A DNA stretch of 64,000 bases from Bacteroidota bacterium (GCA_026224775.1 JAMFRP010000038.1:186001-250000), one strand, 5' to 3'. Shown: positions 43,704 to 53,114, counted from the first letter of the stretch. The notes: generated from the sequence alone by a model not told the origin. Numbers and translations: made by a program.

Positions 43704-43719
43704 AAAATTCGCGATTTTT
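43702..43719 (+). terminator. Small AT-flanked hairpin after hsdM
   Basis: AAAAAT and ATTTTT pair around a self-complementary CGCG centre. It overlaps the TAA stop codon and runs into a T run. It is a weak stem. Confidence 0.45.
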
Positions 43720-44115
43720 CAACATTATGTTAAGTAAGAAACGCAGGAATAAATATTCAAAAAAAAGAGAACATTTAAAATGCCACGTATAACCTATTGA
43801 ATTTTAGCCCTTAAAAATTTGAGGTTTCAAACCTTAAAAATTCACTAATCGTTTCAAATCTCTGAGAAAAAAGTTCGAGGTTCTGCCACTAACCGCTACA
43901 AAAAACAACACCAAAAGGTACTAAAAATCTGAAAATCAAAAGTTTGCAGCCTTTTTTTATAGCATCAAAACACCATATTATGCACCAAATCGCAACAAAA
44001 ATGAGTGTAATTCGGTTCTTGCGCAGCAGGAACTTGATAACATTACGACATCCTCCAAAATTACGATTGAACGCCTAAAGCAAGTAAGAGATATTTTTTG
44101 TTTTTTGCTGTTACA
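43720..44115. other. Gap with possible HsdS C-terminal relic
   Basis: About 400 bp with no complete gene. The frame beginning near 44015 reads VLAQQELDNITTSSKITIERL then KQVRDIF, which resembles the C-terminal coiled coil of type I specificity subunits. It is open for about 45 codons to a TGA near 44158, in the hsdM direction. Such relics would be expected from a lost hsdS, but the match is short and could be chance. Confidence 0.25.
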
Positions 44116-44408
44116 CTATCCCACTTCTTTCATAATTGATGATGCTTTTTCGGCATGAAACAATGCAAGATCCTTGCGCCATTTTAAATAAGCTTCACTA
44201 TCATCAGGGTAAGTTTCACAGGGATTTCCCATCTACCGATATGCTGGCTGCGTGATGCTAATAAAAGCTCTTCATCCACATTCGGATCTAGTTTCAGCAC
44301 CCTTTTAGCGCTAATATTCCTGCGGATAAGAAAGACCCCATGTAAATACATGGGGTCTTTCTTATTATAATTATCAAACGCATTAAATGCATGGGCTAAC
44401 TTGGTCAT
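44116..44408 (-). pseudogene. DUF4202 gene remnant, interrupted and frameshifted
   Basis: The 74-codon frame from 44408 begins MTKLAHAFNAFDNYNKKDP, like DUF4202, then has about 20 unrelated residues, resumes at LDPNVDEELLLASRSQHIGRWEIP, and drifts off. Shifting frame near 44222 recovers CETYPDDSEAYLKWRKDLA and LFHAEKASSIMKEVG, the next family segment, which ends at a TAG at 44116. About the last 80 residues of the usual 195 are missing. The foreign segment corresponds to the perfect palindrome at 44326-44365. In other Bacteroidota DUF4202 genes often lie near nitrogen or sulfur assimilation genes (from memory), which fits this location. Confidence 0.75.
44326..44365. repeat. Perfect 19-bp palindrome inside the DUF4202 remnant
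   Basis: The two arms of 19 bp, sharing AAAGACCCCATGTA and TACATGGGGTCTTT, are separated by two bases. On the minus strand the run TTTCTTAT follows the stem, so it could be the terminator of the 44488-45117 gene. It sits exactly where the DUF4202 protein sequence is interrupted. Confidence 0.75.
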
Positions 44409-44487
44409 AATTGAAGCTTATTTTCATCAATAAATTTATGAATTAATCACCTCTAATGTCCACGTATTAATGCGCAATTTACAATCG

Positions 44488-45117
44488 TTAGTTAAATGTA
44501 AATCCAATCTGTAAGTTTAAGCCTAATGATGCTGCTTCACTATTACCAAATCGTGTTGGGAGGGATAATGCCACAAAGTAATTAATGTCTTTTGTGCGTG
44601 CATAAACTTGGTTAAATACTGGGGTAAAACCATACCGGCCGTTTGTATCAAATGCCAGGCGGGAAATAAAAGTAAATCCATGCTCAAAACGGAACATTGT
44701 TCCCGGATCAAAGAGTATATCATTCATTTTACTTGAGCCTCCGGATGCTTTAATATTGGGTGTAAATTCGTAGCTAAATCCAAACTTATCGCTATATAAA
44801 ACATTCACACCTACAGGGAAGCCAATGGTGGTGGTATGATCGGAGAAATTGGGATCAAATTTTCCGGTTGATAAAGTCAATGTTTCGAGGGGGAGGATAA
44901 AACTTACATAGCCAACTACTTTTGGATAGGCGGATTTAGCTTTTGCCTTTTGATAAAGCGCTCCCTGATACTCAATTGAATCGGGGGGAACCACCTTTAC
45001 TTGGGCATTTGCCAACCGCGATGTTAGCACACCGGTCATCATAATTATTATCATCATAATTTTGATGCTGATGCGGTTAATGATTTTTCCTGAACTTGTT
45101 TGTAGTTTTTTTTTCAT
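44488..45117 (-). CDS. Outer membrane beta-barrel-like protein of the nitrate cluster
   Basis: 209 residues. The N-terminus has a long, strongly hydrophobic signal segment ending at LANA-QVKV; ATG codons inside it allow a shorter start. The mature part alternates strands (GVNVLYSDKFGFSYEFTPNI, MFRFEHGFTFISRLAFD) and ends in LGLNLQIGFTFN, with an aromatic last residue pair as in outer membrane barrels. It is the last gene of the minus-strand nitrate block, 112 bp after the rubredoxin-tailed gene. Its role is unknown; a porin or a sensor of substrate is possible. Confidence 0.65.
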   Translation of the reverse strand: MKKKLQTSSGKIINRISIKIMMIIIMMTGVLTSRLANAQVKVVPPDSIEYQGALYQKAKAKSAYPKVVGYVSFILPLETLTLSTGKFDPNFSDHTTTIGFPVGVNVLYSDKFGFSYEFTPNIKASGGSSKMNDILFDPGTMFRFEHGFTFISRLAFDTNGRYGFTPVFNQVYARTKDINYFVALSLPTRFGNSEAASLGLNLQIGFTFN

Positions 45118-45229
45118 GTGGTTTTTATTGATTGATATTTAGATGGTTAATTCTTTAGTCGTATAGGCACTGTTATGCTTACAAAAAGCATAACAAATAA
45201 TTAAATAGCGATATGTAATAATTAATAAG

Positions 45230-46690
45230 CTAAACCGCATGAACCTGTTTCTCAATTGCCATAAAGCAATCCGCTGTTGATTCGCAAACAGGGCATATAT
45301 AGTTCTCGATGTTTTTAAATTCTGTCCCTATAGCAACATTGTTGAATTGGTCGCCATAGCTTTTATCGTAGATACTGAGGCAATTTTTACATTGATAAAG
45401 CTCAACGGTTTCAATATGATTCTCTATTTCCGCATCAGTATCCTGATGTAATAAAACATTACCCTCACTTAGTAAAAAACCATAGTAAAAATCACACAAT
45501 TCTATTAGGGAACAGCCAAGGGTATTTGCTGATAATTTTTCTTTATAAGCAACGAAATCTTTTGAATTGGGATTAAAATCCCGGGTATACAAAATATCAA
45601 ATAACCCTGTCTTCGTTTTTTTTATAATGATGGATGCAAGCAAACCGGTTTTAGGCTGCATTTTTATAGCAAAACAAAGGCGGTAGGTTCGCAGGTCATA
45701 TTCTTCAAACTCCCTTACCAGTTGCTTTTTAAGTTCAAGGCTCTCTTTGCATAGGTTTTCAAGCTGCCAGTTTAGCTCATTGGCGGCATGTCTTACATTT
45801 ATTCTGTAACTATTAAGGATAACGCCCCAGTCTTTACGATCAACTTCATTTATCCCTTTAACTAAAAAGGATTTCCAGGGCGTGGTGTATAGTTGACCTA
45901 CGCGGGTTTTAAGGCATATGGAGCAAATGTCCTTCAAAAATGCGATGGGAAACAATTCATTCCGGCGATAAATACCGAGCCAGTATTTACCATTTAGATA
46001 TTTATTAAATCCCTCATAATAAGGCAGCGAGAAATCGGGTAACTTTAAGGGTTCGGCTATTTGTTGGTTAACAAACTCATTGCCGGCGTTCACCTTTTCA
46101 CAAAACAAGTCGAAATTGATTTCAGGCTGATCATAAAACAACTCCTTTCTACCTAAAATAACATCCTGGGCTATTTTGCAAAATGTTGGGATATCATCGG
46201 AATACACCAAACAGGGCCAGCAGTACAGATCATTCGTTTTGGGAAATCTGATATATAAGTACCAATAATTACTAAGATCAGAACTGATGAAGTTGAAATT
46301 TCCGCTAAAAAATGGTACAAAGGTTTGATGCCTATCCACCAAATTAACCTTTAGTTCCGGCTGAAAATTAAACAGATCAAATATATCCTTGTATACACCT
46401 TCCTTAAGCCAGCTCTCCGCATTAAAAATATTATCAGTTACGTACGAACTAATCACATTGGGGAAATGATCGGTATTCAGCTCATAATCTATCGCCGACT
46501 GCAACATACCAAGTTCCAGATCCTCAAGTCTGTTTTTGGGTATACAAAAATACAATTGCTGCCTATTGCCTACGCTTATTTCATTTGCGCCTGCATTTTC
46601 GGCTATCTGCAATATCTCATAGAGGTCTCCCGCTGAAATTACTCCGCCCGGCAGGTTAATCTTCACACAATAAGTTTCCTTTTTTTCCAT
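45230..46690 (-). CDS. Nitrite/sulfite-reductase-like protein with a C-terminal rubredoxin domain
   Basis: 486 residues. The N-terminus VKINLPGGVISAGDLYEI resembles the ferredoxin-like half domain of nitrite and sulfite reductases, and QLYTTPWKSFLVKG matches their second half-domain. The siroheme and Fe4S4 cysteine pattern (C-x5-C then C-x3-C) is missing. The last 55 residues form a rubredoxin with C-x-x-C in YQCKNCLSIYD and YICPVCESTADCF. This suggests an electron carrier or docking partner built from a former reductase, perhaps feeding the nitrate reductase. It starts 7 bp after the nitrate reductase stop, so the two are cotranscribed. Confidence 0.75.
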   Translation of the reverse strand: MEKKETYCVKINLPGGVISAGDLYEILQIAENAGANEISVGNRQQLYFCIPKNRLEDLELGMLQSAIDYELNTDHFPNVISSYVTDNIFNAESWLKEGVYKDIFDLFNFQPELKVNLVDRHQTFVPFFSGNFNFISSDLSNYWYLYIRFPKTNDLYCWPCLVYSDDIPTFCKIAQDVILGRKELFYDQPEINFDLFCEKVNAGNEFVNQQIAEPLKLPDFSLPYYEGFNKYLNGKYWLGIYRRNELFPIAFLKDICSICLKTRVGQLYTTPWKSFLVKGINEVDRKDWGVILNSYRINVRHAANELNWQLENLCKESLELKKQLVREFEEYDLRTYRLCFAIKMQPKTGLLASIIIKKTKTGLFDILYTRDFNPNSKDFVAYKEKLSANTLGCSLIELCDFYYGFLLSEGNVLLHQDTDAEIENHIETVELYQCKNCLSIYDKSYGDQFNNVAIGTEFKNIENYICPVCESTADCFMAIEKQVHAV

Positions 46691-46697
46691 GTTCCTG

Positions 46698-49600
46698 TTA
46701 AACTATTGCTTTTAAACTTTCTTCCAACAACCGCTTTACTTCTGGTCGGCATGATCCGCAGCCTGTACCGGCACCTGTCGTATCGCACAGTTCCTTTAGC
46801 GTATGGCAACCGGTAGTTATTTTGTTAAGTATATTTTCGCTGCCTACGCTATTGCAACTACAAACCAGCTTACCCAATACAGGTTCAACTTTGTTTCCGC
46901 TTCTTAATAACTGTATGCGTTTTTCGTTCAGCTCGGTTTTATTGCCTATAAGCGCCCTGAATTCCTGGAACTCGCTTTTATCGCCAATCAAAATAGTACC
47001 AACCAGTTTATCCTCATGGATGATACATTTTTTGTAATACCGCTTTGCCTTATCAATAAAAACTATCTCTTCATAAGCTTTATCTTCAGGGCATTCGGAC
47101 AAACCGATGCTGCACAGATCAAACCCATGTATTTTGATGATATTCATGAATAAGCTACCTTTATAGTAGCTTGCTATATCGCCATTCATATATTTGGCTA
47201 CCACTTCTGCCTGTTGTTCCGCTGCGGCGGTAATTCCGTACAGTGTCCCTTCAAATTCCGCTATTTCGCCAATGGCATAAATAGACGAATCATTGGTTTG
47301 CATCCGTTCATTTACAATCACGCCACGCTTTATGGTCAACCCGCAATCTTTAGCAATTTCAAGATTAGGTGTAGTACCTATCGCCAGTATCATGGCATCA
47401 CAATTTATTTTACGACCACTTTTTAGGCCGATACCGGTTAATTTTGATCGCCCGTAAAATAGCTGCACTTCATCATCATAATAAATATCGCAACCCTGAT
47501 CAGCCATTTCCTCGTGCAACAGCTGACTGCCTAATGCATCCAACTGTCTGTTTAAAAAGCGTGATGTACGATGAATAATAGTAATCTTAATCCCGATCTC
47601 ACGCAACGAAGCGGCCATTTCCAACCCCAACAGCCCGCCACCTACTACTACTACATGGCCATTTTTAGGCACGTGCTTTTTAAAGTTATCGGCATCGTTG
47701 CGACTACGCATGCTGAATATGCCCGGTAACGAAGGTGTGTTTTTAGGTATAGATGCCCGGCTGCCGGTAGCCATCAATAAAATGTCGTAAGAAGTTTTTA
47801 TCCCACGAGAGTCCGTAACCTGCTTATTCTCACGGTCAATTTTTTCAATACTGACCCCTCTTAGCAAATTGATGTTATAACCAGGCTCTTCACTGTCCTT
47901 CATCTTTACCAGCTGCTCCCATTTCTGCTCACCGCTTATATAATCCGGTAACATTACCCTGTTGTAAAAAGGATGGTTCTCTTTGCTGAAAATAATTATT
48001 TCATCATCAGGGTTTAATTCCCTGTAGGATTTTACAAAACCATAAGCACCTGCGCCTGCACCAATCACCACAATGCGCTGAAATGATTTTACATACTTTT
48101 TCACGTTAACAGCACAGTATTTAAAATCGGGTTCCTTTGAAATTGGGTCAACCATATCACTGGTAAGATTATTGGCCCGGTTAAGATCATTACCTAATAT
48201 TTTACCCCAATGCATGGGTAAAAACACAACCCCTTTTTTTATTTGTGGCGATATTTTTGCCTGAACCATTACGTCACCCCTGCGGGAGGTAATAACGGCA
48301 ATGTCCAATTCTTTCAAACCTAACATTTCAGCATCATTGGGATTAATCTCTAAAAAAGCTTGCTTATAATGCTGGTTAAGCTTATTCACTTTGCCGGTTT
48401 TACTCATGGTATGCCACTGATCGCGGATGCGGCCTGTAGTTAATATCAGGGGGTAATCATCATCTGGCAATTCACTCGTTAGCGTGTCAGGAACCGCGCT
48501 GATCAGTGCTCGTTTTGATGGCCTGTAAAAACTATGATCGGTAAATAAACGGGGTTTGCCATCCAGCGGGCCTTTCTTTTTGTAGGGCCATTGTACCGTT
48601 TTACGCTCTTTTAATATATCATAGCTTAAACCGCTTATATCAATATTGGTTTTAGCGGTTAATTTAACGTGCTCGGCATAAATGGCTGCTGGGTTTTCAA
48701 AATCGAACCCCTTATAACCCATTTTGCGGGCAAAGCGGCAAATAATTTCTGCATCGGCAATGGCTTCTCCGGGTGGCTCTACAATTTTGTTCAGATAGCT
48801 TATCCGCCGCTCGGAGTTGGTCATTGTCCCCTCTTTTTCGGCCCAGGCAGCGGCAGGTAATATCACATCAGCATAGGCCAAAGTTTCCGGCTTGTTGCTG
48901 ATCTCCTGTACCACCACAAATTTTGCTTTCTTCAATGCTTCTTCAGCCAAACGAACATTTGGCAAACTGGTTAAGGGGTTGGTGCACATTATCCAGATGG
49001 CTTTTAAACGACCATCATTTAACGCCCCGAACATTTCGGTAGCAGTTAAACCGGGTTTGGGCTGAATGGGCTTTCCTCCCCAAAACTTTTGTATTTCCTC
49101 GCGATGCAGGGGATTGCCCAGATCACGATGCGCGGGCAGTAAATTAGCTAATCCTCCGACTTCCCTTCCGCCCATAGCATTGGGCTGGCCGGTAAGTGAC
49201 AACGGCCCTGAACCCGGCTTGCCTATATGCCCGGTTATCAGGTTTAAATTAATAAGACTAAGATTTTTATTTACACCGATGGCGCTTTGGTTAAGTCCCA
49301 TCGTCCACATAGTAATAAAGCCTTTGGCTTCGCCGATGTATTTCGCTGCAAGGCGGATATCACTTTCGCTCAATCCGCATGTTTTTGCAGCATCAAACAA
49401 ACTATTCTTAAAAACTATTTCACTATAAGCCTCAAATCCTTCTGCATGATCCTTAATAAAATTAAAGTCGATATCGCCATTCTCTATCAACAACCTGCCG
49501 ATAGCATGATTAAGGGTAATATCCGTTCCGGGATTTATTTGCAGATGCAGATCGGCATTGGCACATGAATCAGTAACCCGTGGATCTACAATTATGATTT

Positions 49601-50207
49601 TCATAGCCGGATTGGCTGCCTTGTGCGCCTCTACCCTACGCCATAATATTGGGTGGCACCATGCAGGGTTGCCACCCATTACCAGTATACAATCGGCAAG
49701 TTCAATATCATCATAACAAACAGGCACACAATCCTCGCCCAAAGCAATTTTATAGGCCGCGACAGCGCTACTCATACAAAGCCGGGAGTTGGTATCAATA
49801 TTATTGCTACCGATAAACCCTTTCATCAGTTTATTAACTACATAATACTCCTCGGTTAAACACTGGCCCGATGCATAAAAAGCAACAGAATCCGGACCAT
49901 ATTTATCAATGAAGGTTTTAAATACTGCCGCTGTCCGCTCCAATGCATCATCCCAACTGACGCGCTGCATCGGCATGCTTTTATTGTATCTCATTTGCGG
50001 ATAAAGCAGCCTGTCGCTTTTATCATTAACAGTGTAATGTAGGTTTAGCCCTTTGCTGCATAGCATTCCCTTATTAACCGGATGATCTTTGTTACCAGTA
50101 AGTGTTATGCTCCCGTTTTTTTCTTTATTGACAACCACACCACAGCCAACCCCGCAATAACAGCAGGTACTGGTTAGTTGATTTACTGATTGTTTTTTTA
50201 ATGCCAT
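46698..50207 (-). CDS. Assimilatory nitrate reductase fused to an NAD(P)H-type FAD oxidoreductase and BFD domain
   Basis: Reduces nitrate to nitrite in the cytosol. 1169 residues: a 4Fe-4S site C15-x2-C18-x3-C22-x27-C50, molybdopterin-binding domains (Mo ligand C144 in SRLCMSS), the molybdopterin dinucleotide domain (about 560-690, LILTTGRIRDQWHTMSKTGK), then from about 710 an FAD domain like NirB (VVIGAGAGAYGF, MATGSRASIPKN, VVVVGGGLLGLEMAASL) and finally a BFD-type [2Fe-2S] site (LVCSCNSVGSE, GCHTLKELCDTTGAGTGCGSC). In other organisms the Mo and FAD parts are usually separate proteins (NasA and NasC-type), so here electron transfer from NAD(P)H is within one chain. It has no Tat signal, fitting an assimilatory role. 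Confidence 0.92.
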   Translation of the reverse strand: MALKKQSVNQLTSTCCYCGVGCGVVVNKEKNGSITLTGNKDHPVNKGMLCSKGLNLHYTVNDKSDRLLYPQMRYNKSMPMQRVSWDDALERTAAVFKTFIDKYGPDSVAFYASGQCLTEEYYVVNKLMKGFIGSNNIDTNSRLCMSSAVAAYKIALGEDCVPVCYDDIELADCILVMGGNPAWCHPILWRRVEAHKAANPAMKIIIVDPRVTDSCANADLHLQINPGTDITLNHAIGRLLIENGDIDFNFIKDHAEGFEAYSEIVFKNSLFDAAKTCGLSESDIRLAAKYIGEAKGFITMWTMGLNQSAIGVNKNLSLINLNLITGHIGKPGSGPLSLTGQPNAMGGREVGGLANLLPAHRDLGNPLHREEIQKFWGGKPIQPKPGLTATEMFGALNDGRLKAIWIMCTNPLTSLPNVRLAEEALKKAKFVVVQEISNKPETLAYADVILPAAAWAEKEGTMTNSERRISYLNKIVEPPGEAIADAEIICRFARKMGYKGFDFENPAAIYAEHVKLTAKTNIDISGLSYDILKERKTVQWPYKKKGPLDGKPRLFTDHSFYRPSKRALISAVPDTLTSELPDDDYPLILTTGRIRDQWHTMSKTGKVNKLNQHYKQAFLEINPNDAEMLGLKELDIAVITSRRGDVMVQAKISPQIKKGVVFLPMHWGKILGNDLNRANNLTSDMVDPISKEPDFKYCAVNVKKYVKSFQRIVVIGAGAGAYGFVKSYRELNPDDEIIIFSKENHPFYNRVMLPDYISGEQKWEQLVKMKDSEEPGYNINLLRGVSIEKIDRENKQVTDSRGIKTSYDILLMATGSRASIPKNTPSLPGIFSMRSRNDADNFKKHVPKNGHVVVVGGGLLGLEMAASLREIGIKITIIHRTSRFLNRQLDALGSQLLHEEMADQGCDIYYDDEVQLFYGRSKLTGIGLKSGRKINCDAMILAIGTTPNLEIAKDCGLTIKRGVIVNERMQTNDSSIYAIGEIAEFEGTLYGITAAAEQQAEVVAKYMNGDIASYYKGSLFMNIIKIHGFDLCSIGLSECPEDKAYEEIVFIDKAKRYYKKCIIHEDKLVGTILIGDKSEFQEFRALIGNKTELNEKRIQLLRSGNKVEPVLGKLVCSCNSVGSENILNKITTGCHTLKELCDTTGAGTGCGSCRPEVKRLLEESLKAIV

Positions 50208-50231
50208 AGCTTAAATTTTCTCTTCGGGCAT

Positions 50232-51527
50232 TTATGCTACACCGCTTGCCAGTGGGCTGGCTACCGTTACATCTTCATTACTGGTTTTTTGAAATCTTGT
50301 TATTAATACGATGAATGATACCGCTATCACAATAAACCCGATGTAGGTAAAGGCTTGCACGTAGGTAATAGAGTTTGATTTAAATAGGAAGCCAAACATC
50401 ATGCCGCCCAAATTGCCTCCCGCACCTACTATCCCGCTAACCAGACCCACATTTTTTGTGTTTACAAAAGGAACAATGCCAAAGGTTGCACCGTTTGACA
50501 TTTTAAGAAAAAGCGCGAATGTTAACATGGTAATTATGGCTACCATAAGTGAACCCGCCTGTGCAAATAATATCAATCCAACACCTTCTAAAAATAACAC
50601 CCCGGCAAGTAATAAGCCTTTGCCACGCATACCGAATTTGCCCCCTACTTTATCAGATACAATACCGCCCAGCGCACGGGCAAACAAATTCATAAACCCG
50701 AATATCCCCGCCCAAAAACCCGCGGTGCTTTGTGAAAGATGAAATGAATCAACAAAATGCAGAGAGGCCACATTGTCAAAGGTCAGCTCCATGCCGAAAC
50801 ACATGGCGTAACCAATGGTTAAGGCCCAAATCCTCCAATCTGCTAAAACCGACCAATCTGTTTTGGTTGATTTTCCAACATTATAGCCTACTTCGTCATA
50901 ATTGCCATTGGGAGTATCCTTAGTATATTTCCAATATAAAAAGGCAATAACCAGCATCATTACGCCGGGTACAATCATAGCATATCGCCAGGCTTCCGCT
51001 TTAGTGTAGCCGAAACCAACTATAGCCGCGAATATCAAAGGCATTACCATATTGGTTACGCCACCACCTAAGTTGCCCCAGCCGCCTGTTATAGCATTTG
51101 CTGTCCCTTTTAATTTGGGAGCAAACATCATAGATGTGTGGAATTGGGTGATAACAAATGATGCCCCTATTACGCCAATAGCCAAACGAAACAATAAAAA
51201 TGTGGTATAGCTGTGCGCCAAGCCAACCAAAAAAACCGGTAGCGAACCGATTAGTAAAAGCCTGATAGCCGTTTTACGTGGCCCCCATACATCACATAAT
51301 TTACCTATAAAAAGCCTGGCTATTATTGTTGCTGATACCGATGCGATGATGCAATTACCTACCTCTCCTTTAGTTAAATGCAATTCTGCACGGATAGTGG
51401 GCATTAGTGGTGCGAGGCCGAACCAGCCAAAAAAGCAAACAAAAAACATTAGCCATGTGATATGAAACGTTTTCATTTGCACGCCTTTCAGCGAAAATAT
51501 ATTGAGTTTAGTAAGTTGATTTTCCAT
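50232..51527 (-). CDS. NarK/NrtP-type nitrate/nitrite MFS transporter
   Basis: Major facilitator of 431 residues with 12 predicted membrane helices. Nitrate-signature pieces are visible: FFGWFGLAPLMPTIRAEL after the first helix, AGGWGNLGG-type ITGGWGNLGGGVTNMVMP near residue 150 and GAGGNLGGMMFGFLF near residue 370, both glycine-rich nitrate signatures. It imports nitrate across the inner membrane, feeding the reductase encoded next (24 bp downstream). An internal ATG after VQ (residue 18) could also be the start, but the short N-terminus is common. Confidence 0.93.
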   Translation of the reverse strand: MENQLTKLNIFSLKGVQMKTFHITWLMFFVCFFGWFGLAPLMPTIRAELHLTKGEVGNCIIASVSATIIARLFIGKLCDVWGPRKTAIRLLLIGSLPVFLVGLAHSYTTFLLFRLAIGVIGASFVITQFHTSMMFAPKLKGTANAITGGWGNLGGGVTNMVMPLIFAAIVGFGYTKAEAWRYAMIVPGVMMLVIAFLYWKYTKDTPNGNYDEVGYNVGKSTKTDWSVLADWRIWALTIGYAMCFGMELTFDNVASLHFVDSFHLSQSTAGFWAGIFGFMNLFARALGGIVSDKVGGKFGMRGKGLLLAGVLFLEGVGLILFAQAGSLMVAIITMLTFALFLKMSNGATFGIVPFVNTKNVGLVSGIVGAGGNLGGMMFGFLFKSNSITYVQAFTYIGFIVIAVSFIVLITRFQKTSNEDVTVASPLASGVA

Positions 51528-51542
51528 GATGTGTGTTTTTAA

Positions 51543-52982
51543 TTATTTACCAAAAACATAGAAGAATGTCATTCTGTAAACTAAAGTGTGATTATCGGGC
51601 AGATAGCCTTTGGTTGAAGCATCGTATTGATCGCTATACCTTGTAAGCCAAACATTCGGCATAAAGTGTATATTTTTAGCTGGCGTATAGTCTAAGCCCG
51701 CTGTATAAAACTGCTCTTTAACCGTAGGATCGTAGGAGGTGTAATTAGTGTTAGCTGTATAATTATCAGCTGCAATAAATTTAGTGTCGGGGTTGTAGCT
51801 ATCAAAACGAGCGAAATAACTCCACTTATTTTTAACAACAGTACCACGGAGCCACAAAGAAATAGCAGTTACGGTTGCTTTTGCAGCTTCTTTGGTTGTA
51901 TTGTCGGTTACGCCATTGGTAAAGTTTTGTGTATAAGCCTCGACACCAAATGTGAATGCAGGCATGGTATAAGCTGCAAAAATCTTAAACATATTATGCT
52001 CTTGCGGCCCCAGCGTACCATCAGCAACCGCCGTACTGACTTGAGTAGATGACGTTTTTGCATAATCGGCATATAGATCTACATATAGGTGTTGATCGAG
52101 GAATTTTGCCCATAAATCGCCATAAAACATTTTAAAAAAACCAGTATTGGGGTTGGGATTGGTGGCGCTTAAAGCGTTATTGGGGTTATAAACAGTTGTT
52201 AAACTTGATGTTGTATTATCGCCAACCATGACAACATAGCCAAAGTTTTTTGTTTTAGGGTCGAAAGTTCCCTGTAATGCAGCGCCGACATCATAGGCAT
52301 TGTTTCTATGAAAATCGGAAAGGGTCCTTTCAATTGACCTGTAAGACCAGGTAGCTTCAGAAAGTGAGGTTGGCCCATTGGTGCCTGGCTCATTAAGCGA
52401 GAAACTGGGTGTACTCATTTCGCCGATCACAAAATCAGTACCAACCCAAACTTCACGCACACGCAGGTTAAAGTTTTTAATATAAAATGCCATTTTACCA
52501 TCGGCAAGATTATCGCCCCCTACAACGGATGAAGTCGCGGTGGTAGGTGTCGTATTTTCGTTCGGTTCAGAAGCCAACAAAACCTCGGCCCTGAATTTTT
52601 GGTTTATATCGTAATCGTAACCTAAATAAATACGGCGAAACTGAAATGCATTACGGTTGCTTGGCGTTTGGTAATAGTTATTCTCTTTACCAAGTGTTGA
52701 TGTTAACGCGGGCGAATGCGCATCATAATACGCATCGCCAAATGCATAACCCCACAATCTCCGCTGGGGATGCCAGGAGGTATCAGGTTCGGTAACTTTG
52801 GGTGTAACAGTTTGTTGATTATCGGCGCTGCCCAGATTATTAGTTGATTTTATAGCAGCATTAGCCAGAATTTGAGGAGAACTCGATTCTGTTGACTGTG
52901 CCCTGGCCGTGACGGTAAGAAAACACGACGAAAACAATAGAAATAGCGCAATCATGCGCTGATTTAATACATTTTTGTACAT
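51543..52982 (-). CDS. Outer membrane porin of the nitrate cluster
   Basis: 479 residues with a signal peptide (MYKNVLNQRMIALFLLFSS..., cleaved after ARA-Q). The rest is strand-rich and aromatic: RLWGYAFGDAYYDAHSPALTS, FQFRRIYLGYDYDINQKF, and it ends TLVYRMTFFYVFGK in the style of a barrel terminal strand. It resembles phosphate-selective OprO/P-like or alginate-export porins. It starts the operon and lies 15 bp before the NarK gene, so it probably lets nitrate pass the outer membrane. This role is inferred from position. Confidence 0.85.
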   Translation of the reverse strand: MYKNVLNQRMIALFLLFSSCFLTVTARAQSTESSSPQILANAAIKSTNNLGSADNQQTVTPKVTEPDTSWHPQRRLWGYAFGDAYYDAHSPALTSTLGKENNYYQTPSNRNAFQFRRIYLGYDYDINQKFRAEVLLASEPNENTTPTTATSSVVGGDNLADGKMAFYIKNFNLRVREVWVGTDFVIGEMSTPSFSLNEPGTNGPTSLSEATWSYRSIERTLSDFHRNNAYDVGAALQGTFDPKTKNFGYVVMVGDNTTSSLTTVYNPNNALSATNPNPNTGFFKMFYGDLWAKFLDQHLYVDLYADYAKTSSTQVSTAVADGTLGPQEHNMFKIFAAYTMPAFTFGVEAYTQNFTNGVTDNTTKEAAKATVTAISLWLRGTVVKNKWSYFARFDSYNPDTKFIAADNYTANTNYTSYDPTVKEQFYTAGLDYTPAKNIHFMPNVWLTRYSDQYDASTKGYLPDNHTLVYRMTFFYVFGK

Positions 52983-53025
52983 TTGAGTAAGTTTTTTATT
53001 TGTTAAAGCAATGAAAACTGTTTAA

Positions 53026-53063
53026 CCCTGTCTGGGAATGCGACCTCCCGGCAGGGCTTTTTT
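53026..53063 (-). promoter_or_regulatory. Hairpin in the porin 5' leader
   Basis: On the minus strand GCCCTG and CAGGG pair, then GGGA and TCCC form an inner stem around a GGTCGCAT loop; an asymmetric internal loop separates them. It starts about 45 bases before the porin ATG. In the plus direction a T run follows it, so it could also be a terminator for antisense transcription. A regulatory leader for the nitrate operon is possible. Confidence 0.4.
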
Positions 53064-53114
53064 ATGTATTATTGGTTTGTTTTATCCATAGGCTAATAAA
53101 ATTTGACCTTAATT

